A stretch of 9,663 nt of DNA from Deltaproteobacteria bacterium (GTDB lineage: Bacteria; Desulfobacterota; DSM-4660; Desulfatiglandales; B25-G16). A model generated the notes under the pieces. That model saw only the letters and a list, made by a program, of their open reading frames with translations, ran no database searches and had not been told where the DNA came from. Numbering within the stretch: position 1 is the first letter of the stretch; each line of letters opens with the position of its first letter. The translations under genes were made by a program, and so were the position numbers. The DNA lies in the NCBI GenBank assembly GCA_019308645.1, contig JAFDHR010000057.1, forward strand, positions 1 to 9,663. Reading direction: 5' to 3'. This document shows positions 6,235 to 9,663 of the stretch, one piece after another.

Positions 6235-7604
6235 GCATTACAGGGGCCATAGGCCCTCACTGCCATCTCAATCATGTTGAGAACCTCATCAGACACATCG
6301 CCTTTTTCTATAAACGATTGAGCCGCTTTTTCAACAGACATACATATGGCGGCTGCATTATTTTGCGTAGGTGAAATCACATTAACCCCTGTGATAATCC
6401 CTCTTCCATCGGTTGCATAATGATGGAACACGGTCCCTTCCGGGGCCTCTACTACTCCCATCCCTTCTGCTGGAGTTTCTGTGGGTAGCTGTATCACCTC
6501 AGGGGAGGTCAGCTCAGGGTCACCAACAAGCTCCAGCATTCGCTCAGAGACATACAGTATTTCAATGAGCCGAGCCCAGTGGAAGGCAAGGGTATTGTGT
6601 GCCGGTTTTCCACCCAATGCCGCATACATCTTTTCATAATATTCTTGGGCCAGTGGCGTTGCCATCCCATCGGCTGCATTCAGCCGAGCCAATGACCCTG
6701 TTCTAAAAACGCCGCTCTCTTGTCCGTCAATAAACCCCTTCCAGCCAGGATTTTTGAGATACGAGAACCGTATATAGGTCCACGGCTCAACATGTTGCCT
6801 GATATGATCACGATACTCCTGCGGTAAAAATGTGGCAACCTCTTTACCATCCGGTTCAACTATACGTATACGGCCATCAAAGAAGTTTACTTTATTGGCC
6901 TCGTCCACCAGCCCCATATAATATGTTGTATGTTTATAGATATCTCCTGTGATAAGGTTCAGGCACTCCTTGTTTTTGAGTACCGTATTGTCCCAAAGGG
7001 CAAATGCAACAAATACGGAAAATTCCACCAGAAATTCAGCCGCTCGTATAAAGGCCTTTCTTTCCTCTTCAGTAACAGGCTTTGATACGCCTCCGGGCAG
7101 GCCGCAAACAGGATGAATCATCCTCCCTCCAATTGCCTCTATAACTCCTCTCAGCCTTTTCCGTATCTCTATGAGCTTCCCTTTGGCTTCCGCACCAATC
7201 TTGGCAATAACACCGGTGATATTCCTTTCTTTGGCAGGTGTACTCGGGCCAACAATAAGGTCTGGGCCGCCAAGGAAAAAGAAATGAAATAAATGATACT
7301 CTGCAATATAGGCAATGTACATCAATTCTCGAATTTTATGCGCCGTTGATGGTGGCTCAATCATGAAGAGGTCATCAAGGGCCTTAGCTGATGCCATATG
7401 GTGAGCTGTTGAGCATCCACCACAGATCCTTGGTGTTATTCTCGGCATCTCCTCTGCCGGTCTTCCCTCACAGAACTTCTCGAAACCACGAAGCCTGGGG
7501 ATTTGATAGTATGCCCTTTCAACCTTTCCTTTCTGATCAAGGAATATCTCTATCTTTCCATGCCCTTCGAGTCTGGTTATATTCTCTATGGTTATCTTTC
7601 TCAT
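6231..7604 (-). CDS. mvhA: [NiFe] hydrogenase large subunit, MvhA-like, with incomplete C-terminal nickel motif
   Basis: This 457-residue protein resembles the catalytic subunit of group 3 cytoplasmic hydrogenases such as MvhA, which pairs with MvhG and MvhD to feed heterodisulfide-reductase-type proteins. The N-terminal motif RLEGHGKI (11-18) and the first nickel motif RICGGC with downstream histidine (R59, C61, C64, H68) are present, as is HPVCGLPGG (164-172). The C-terminal motif, normally DPCxxCxxH, reads AYGPCNA and then stops. The first cysteine is C455, the aspartate is glycine, and TGA occupies the codon of the second, metal-bridging cysteine. Without it a normal NiFe site should not form, unless TGA is decoded as selenocysteine or cysteine. 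Read-through would add only 7 residues and no histidine. ATG 7604 has AGGAG 7 bases upstream. The gene starts 9 bases after mvhG. Confidence 0.88.
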   Translation of the reverse strand: MRKITIENITRLEGHGKIEIFLDQKGKVERAYYQIPRLRGFEKFCEGRPAEEMPRITPRICGGCSTAHHMASAKALDDLFMIEPPSTAHKIRELMYIAYIAEYHLFHFFFLGGPDLIVGPSTPAKERNITGVIAKIGAEAKGKLIEIRKRLRGVIEAIGGRMIHPVCGLPGGVSKPVTEEERKAFIRAAEFLVEFSVFVAFALWDNTVLKNKECLNLITGDIYKHTTYYMGLVDEANKVNFFDGRIRIVEPDGKEVATFLPQEYRDHIRQHVEPWTYIRFSYLKNPGWKGFIDGQESGVFRTGSLARLNAADGMATPLAQEYYEKMYAALGGKPAHNTLAFHWARLIEILYVSERMLELVGDPELTSPEVIQLPTETPAEGMGVVEAPEGTVFHHYATDGRGIITGVNVISPTQNNAAAICMSVEKAAQSFIEKGDVSDEVLNMIEMAVRAYGPCNA

Positions 7605-7613
7605 TCTGTTCTC

Positions 7614-8594
7614 CTATTCCATCTTCTTTCTTTTAAGGAGAGAGGCGGGCATGCTAAATCTGTAAAATGTCCCTGCTGGGTCTACAATTTCATTGATTAA
7701 TCTTTTAACCTCATCCTCTGTTATTCCCTCTTCTTCTTCGACTCCCAATATGGATGCAATCATTGAAAAGGCTTTTGTCCCTTGGTCTATATCCCCTTTT
7801 ACAGGACCCATACAACCCCTACATGGCATATTAGCCCTAATGCATCTTTCTCCACACCCTGAGCGGGTAGCTGGACCAAGGCAGATTATCCCTTGCTCAA
7901 GGAAACACTTCCAGGGGCTTAGTTTGATTTCCTGCGGTCTTTTTATTTCCTTTATTGCTATTCCCTCGCGTCTTTCCTCCGCCCTTGGGCACGTATCACA
8001 TAAGGCCTTATTAGGAGCAAGCACTGCCCCCTTTTCCGGTAATTCTCCCTTAAGAATGTCATTTACCGCATTCATTATTAAATCGGGTGGTGGTGGACAT
8101 CCGGGAAGGTAGTAATCCACCGAGATAACCTGGTCTAAGGTCTTTACCGTATCATAAAACTCCGGTAGAGTGAGTTCACCTATATCAAGGGTTGTCCGCT
8201 CCTGTGGAGTAATACCCTCTGGATTCTCCACACTCACACCTTCTTTATAAACCCTTTGGAAAATCGTATCCTTTGTATAGAAGTTTCCCAGCCCCGGTAT
8301 CCCTCCCATATGGGCACAAGAGCCAAAGGCGACTATGATCTGAGATTTTTGCCTTAGAATCTTCACCATTTTCTCCTGATCACCCATCCTTACCGCCCCA
8401 TTGATGAAGCTCACCGTTATCTCACCGTCTTTGAAAGCCGCAATATCTTTCATCGTAGAATCAAACAGTAGCGGCCATAGAACAATATCCATAGCATCCA
8501 ATACTTTCAGCAAATCTTCCTCAAGGTCAATGACTGCTTTCTCACATCCGCCACAGGAAGCACAACCATAAAAAACGACCTTTGGTTTAGCCAT
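7614..8594 (-). CDS. mvhG: [NiFe] hydrogenase small subunit, MvhG-like
   Basis: The small subunit carries electrons between the NiFe site and MvhD through iron-sulfur clusters. The proximal-cluster cysteines are visible as CASC (C11, C14), GSCAHMGG (C93) and PGCPPPP (C166). The C-terminal third adds eight further cysteines (C199, C202, C230, C238, C247, C251, C258, C261), enough for two more [4Fe-4S] clusters as in group 3 enzymes. There is no twin-arginine signal peptide, so the protein is cytoplasmic. I chose ATG 8594 (326 residues, MAKPKVVFYG) because AAAGGAG sits 6 bases upstream and the family motif begins directly after it. The frame is open upstream to an ATG at 8660, but those 22 codons are non-conserved. 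The stop TAG overlaps the ribosome site of the downstream large-subunit gene, indicating translational coupling. Confidence 0.92.
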   Translation of the reverse strand: MAKPKVVFYGCASCGGCEKAVIDLEEDLLKVLDAMDIVLWPLLFDSTMKDIAAFKDGEITVSFINGAVRMGDQEKMVKILRQKSQIIVAFGSCAHMGGIPGLGNFYTKDTIFQRVYKEGVSVENPEGITPQERTTLDIGELTLPEFYDTVKTLDQVISVDYYLPGCPPPPDLIMNAVNDILKGELPEKGAVLAPNKALCDTCPRAEERREGIAIKEIKRPQEIKLSPWKCFLEQGIICLGPATRSGCGERCIRANMPCRGCMGPVKGDIDQGTKAFSMIASILGVEEEEGITEDEVKRLINEIVDPAGTFYRFSMPASLLKRKKME

Positions 8595-8600
8595 TGTTCT

Positions 8601-8607
8601 CTCCTTT
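8601..8607 (-). promoter_or_regulatory. Ribosome binding site that fixes the mvhG start
   Basis: The minus strand reads AAAGGAG 6 bases before ATG 8594. The upstream in-frame ATG at 8660 has no comparable site. Confidence 0.7.
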
Positions 8608-8613
8608 CTTTTG

Positions 8614-8660
8614 TATGTACATATTGTGGCATCCTTATACCATATTTCTTCACCTGGCAA
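8614..8660 (-). promoter_or_regulatory. Candidate promoter and palindrome upstream of mvhG
   Basis: The minus strand has TTGCCA (8660-8655), then 15 bases, then TATAAG (8639-8634) preceded by TGG, an extended -10 arrangement. Just downstream is the perfect palindrome TATGTACATA (8614-8623), a possible regulator site in the leader. The 15-base spacing is short, so this is tentative. Confidence 0.35.
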
Positions 8661-8692
8661 AGTTTTTTCCTAATATAGTATTTTATATGAAA

Positions 8693-8713
8693 GAAACTTG
8701 AAACTGGAAACTA
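8693..8713 (+). repeat. Three tandem heptamers GAAACTN
   Basis: GAAACTT, GAAACTG and GAAACTA follow one another exactly (7-base period) in the spacer between the divergent hydrogenase genes. They are non-coding. Short heptamer arrays of this kind are a known class of bacterial intergenic repeat. Confidence 0.65.
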
Positions 8714-8780
8714 GATAAGAAGGCATTCTACCTCCTTATTAAATGAGTAACGAATGACGAGAAATTCTTTCATGCTTCGT

Positions 8781-8798
8781 TGTGGCCGAAAGGCCATG
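8781..8798 (+). other. Short GNRA-loop hairpin in the hydrogenase spacer
   Basis: TGGCC (8783-8787), loop GAAA (8788-8791) and GGCCA (8792-8796) form a perfect 5-bp stem, extended to 7 by two G-T pairs. No T-run follows. It could be part of a leader or small RNA; no function can be assigned. Confidence 0.4.
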
Positions 8799-8833
8799 TG
8801 AGTTCATAAAAATCAAGGCATAGGATGTCAACC

Positions 8834-8854
8834 GTGAACGGTGAACGGTGAACC
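8834..8854 (+). repeat. Three tandem heptamers GTGAACG
   Basis: GTGAACG, GTGAACG and GTGAACC repeat with a 7-base period. The reverse complement GTTCAC resembles the GGTTCAG/TTCACGG units in the spacer before etfB. Apart from the repeats, the hairpin and the promoter candidates, the region 8661-9007 holds no supported gene. Confidence 0.7.
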
Positions 8855-9007
8855 AGACAACCTTTTCAGTGACTGTGTATTTCTTATTGACAATAGAAAA
8901 TGATAGTTACATTATAGCTAAATTATAACCATTTTCTGATAATTAAGGGCCTTTCATTAAGATTTATTGAGGGGATTTTTCCCGTTCCATAGCTTAACCA
9001 AGCACCC

Positions 9008-9036
9008 TTGTCCATTTACAATTTCAGTATTATAAA
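9008..9036 (+). promoter_or_regulatory. Candidate sigma70-like promoter for mvhD
   Basis: TTGTCC (9008-9013, 4/6) and TATAAA (9031-9036, 5/6) are 17 bases apart. Transcription would begin near 9043, after the first possible mvhD ATG (9039) and before the second (9078). Another TTGACA at 8887-8892 has no well-spaced -10. Confidence 0.4.
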
Positions 9037-9077
9037 CAATGGGTAGGAAAAAAGAAAACTCAAGTGTCAAAGATCAG

Positions 9078-9491
9078 ATGGCAGAATTTGAGCCACGGAT
9101 AGTAGCTTTTTTCTGCAATTGGTGTTCCTATAGAGGCGCTGACTTAGCTGGGACTTCACGCTTCCATTATCCGCCGAATGTGCGAATAATCCGAGTCATG
9201 TGCAGTGGCTCTATTGACCCTGTGTACATCCTTAAGGCACTGGTCACTGGGGCGGATGGAGTACTTATCGGTGGCTGCCATCCCGGAGAATGCCATTACC
9301 AAAGAGGTAACTATAAGGCAATGCGCCGTGTAGAGGCCCTTAAGGCCATCTTGCATCAAATGGGCATTGATGAGGATCGAGTCTGGCTGCGTTGGATTAG
9401 CGCGAGTGAGGGTGGAATCTTTAGAGATACGGTGTATCAAATGGTGGCCGAAATTCGAAAAAAGGGCCCTAACACCATGTGGAAAGGGTGA
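9078..9491 (+). CDS. mvhD: MvhD-like [2Fe-2S] subunit linking hydrogenase to heterodisulfide-reductase-type protein
   Basis: MvhD is the small iron-sulfur protein that carries electrons between Mvh hydrogenase and HdrA. From ATG 9078 the protein has 137 residues, close to the usual size of about 140, and begins MAEFEPRIVAFFCNWCSYRGADLAG, where family members normally start. Candidate cluster cysteines are C13 and C16 (CNWC), C42 (VMCSG), C67 and C72 (GGCHPGECHY). All are ordinary cysteine codons, whereas some relatives have selenocysteine here. An upstream in-frame ATG at 9039 would add 13 lysine-rich residues; neither start has a clear Shine-Dalgarno site, and I prefer 9078 because of the family start and the promoter position. 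The gene is divergent from mvhGA and 32 bases ahead of an Fe-S protein gene. Confidence 0.9.
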   Translation: MAEFEPRIVAFFCNWCSYRGADLAGTSRFHYPPNVRIIRVMCSGSIDPVYILKALVTGADGVLIGGCHPGECHYQRGNYKAMRRVEALKAILHQMGIDEDRVWLRWISASEGGIFRDTVYQMVAEIRKKGPNTMWKG

Positions 9492-9523
9492 GGGGTGTGG
9501 CAGGAAACAGGGATAGAAAGACC

Positions 9524-9663
9524 ATGGATATCGTAAATCCACTCAGCGAGGCAGCAGAGGCTATAATTGAGGCTGGGGGTGAGGCCCTCAAATCTTGTTA
9601 CCAATGTGGGCTCTGTACTGCTACATGCCCATGGAATCTCGTGCGTAACTTTCTCATCCGAAG
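9524..9663 (+). CDS. Fe-S protein of HdrC/HdrD/GlpC kind, N-terminal fragment (runs off the right edge)
   Basis: The frame from ATG 9524 stays open for 46 codons to the window end. After an acidic helix (SEAAEAIIEAGGEA) it has CYQCGLCTATCP (about residues 24-35), a classic four-cysteine [4Fe-4S] ligand set, followed by W-N-L-V-R. This layout is typical of the ferredoxin-like head of HdrC/HdrD/GlpC-type oxidoreductases, which exchange electrons with MvhD/HdrA or ETF partners. The body of the protein, including any CCG domains or membrane helices, is outside the window. ATG 9524 has only a weak ribosome site. GTG 9488, which would overlap the mvhD stop (GTGA), is in frame and is an alternative. 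The gene is very likely co-transcribed with mvhD. Confidence 0.75.
   Translation, partial: MDIVNPLSEAAEAIIEAGGEALKSCYQCGLCTATCPWNLVRNFLIR

Noticed and set aside
6860..6876. GTATAC-like palindromic sequence resembling the GntR operator
   Set aside because: It lies inside the mvhA coding sequence, far from any promoter, and lacks the full 15-base palindrome.
7693..8112. A 139-codon plus-strand frame opposite mvhG
   Set aside because: It lies wholly within the cysteine-rich coding region of mvhG on the other strand and shows no family features.
8595..8660. A 22-codon N-terminal extension of mvhG from ATG 8660
   Set aside because: It has no ribosome site, no conserved residues and no signal peptide; it overlaps the promoter candidate. 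ATG 8594 has a strong site and the family start.
8834..8854. Heptamer repeats as a CRISPR array
   Set aside because: The units are 7 bases with no spacers between them; CRISPR repeats are much longer and separated by unique spacers.
8887..8929. TTGACA followed by TATA-like boxes as the mvhD promoter
   Set aside because: The best -10 candidates are at 20 or 31 bases spacing; the pair at 9008-9036 fits better. The region is simply AT-rich.
8971..8984. GGGGATTTTTCCCG as a terminator hairpin
   Set aside because: Only a 3-4 bp stem and no following T-run in either useful direction; it is upstream of mvhD rather than downstream of a gene.

Overview
The window looks like part of the chromosome of a strictly anaerobic bacterium. 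The likely setting is a Desulfobacterota-type sulfate reducer or syntroph, but this is inferred from gene content and is not a taxonomic proof. Supporting points are beta-oxidation genes with their own electron-transferring flavoprotein (ETF), a methylmalonyl-CoA epimerase, and an Mvh-type [NiFe] hydrogenase with MvhD and a cysteine-rich Fe-S protein of the Hdr/GlpC kind. Most genes have purine-rich Shine-Dalgarno sites. Sigma70-like promoters argue for a bacterium rather than an archaeon.

Layout. Positions 1-2223 (minus strand) hold a two-gene unit: a fusion of 3-hydroxyacyl-CoA dehydrogenase and enoyl-CoA hydratase, followed by the first 37 codons of a GntR-family regulator that runs off the left edge. 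A sigma70-like minus-strand promoter lies in the 421-base divergent spacer, and its -10 is embedded in a perfect 15-base palindrome of the GntR/FCD type. A second strong promoter in the same spacer drives the plus-strand unit at 2645-6210: methylmalonyl-CoA epimerase, an acyl-CoA dehydrogenase, etfB and etfA. A hairpin between convergent genes ends this unit and also covers the stop codon of the hydrogenase large subunit. Positions 8594 down to 6231 (minus strand) encode the hydrogenase small (mvhG-like) and large (mvhA-like) subunits. A 444- to 483-base spacer with two sets of heptamer repeats separates these from a plus-strand unit with mvhD and the first 46 codons of an Fe-S protein.

How the genes could work together. 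The acyl-CoA dehydrogenase would pass electrons to EtfAB, and the fusion protein would hydrate the enoyl-CoA and oxidise the 3-hydroxyacyl-CoA with NAD+. The epimerase would handle methylmalonyl-CoA from propionyl-CoA, or a related branched acyl-CoA. The Mvh/Hdr-like proteins would exchange electrons with H2. Joining ETF electrons to the Mvh/Hdr part is an inference from proximity only.

Three things stand out. The hydrogenase large subunit ends at a TGA exactly where the second cysteine of the C-terminal nickel-binding motif should be. The acyl-CoA dehydrogenase has glycine where the catalytic glutamate normally sits. EtfA lacks several residues that surround FAD in well-studied ETFs. Together these suggest a specialised or divergent set of redox proteins, or in the hydrogenase case a decaying one. 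I see no CRISPR array, tRNA, rRNA, insertion sequence or phage gene.
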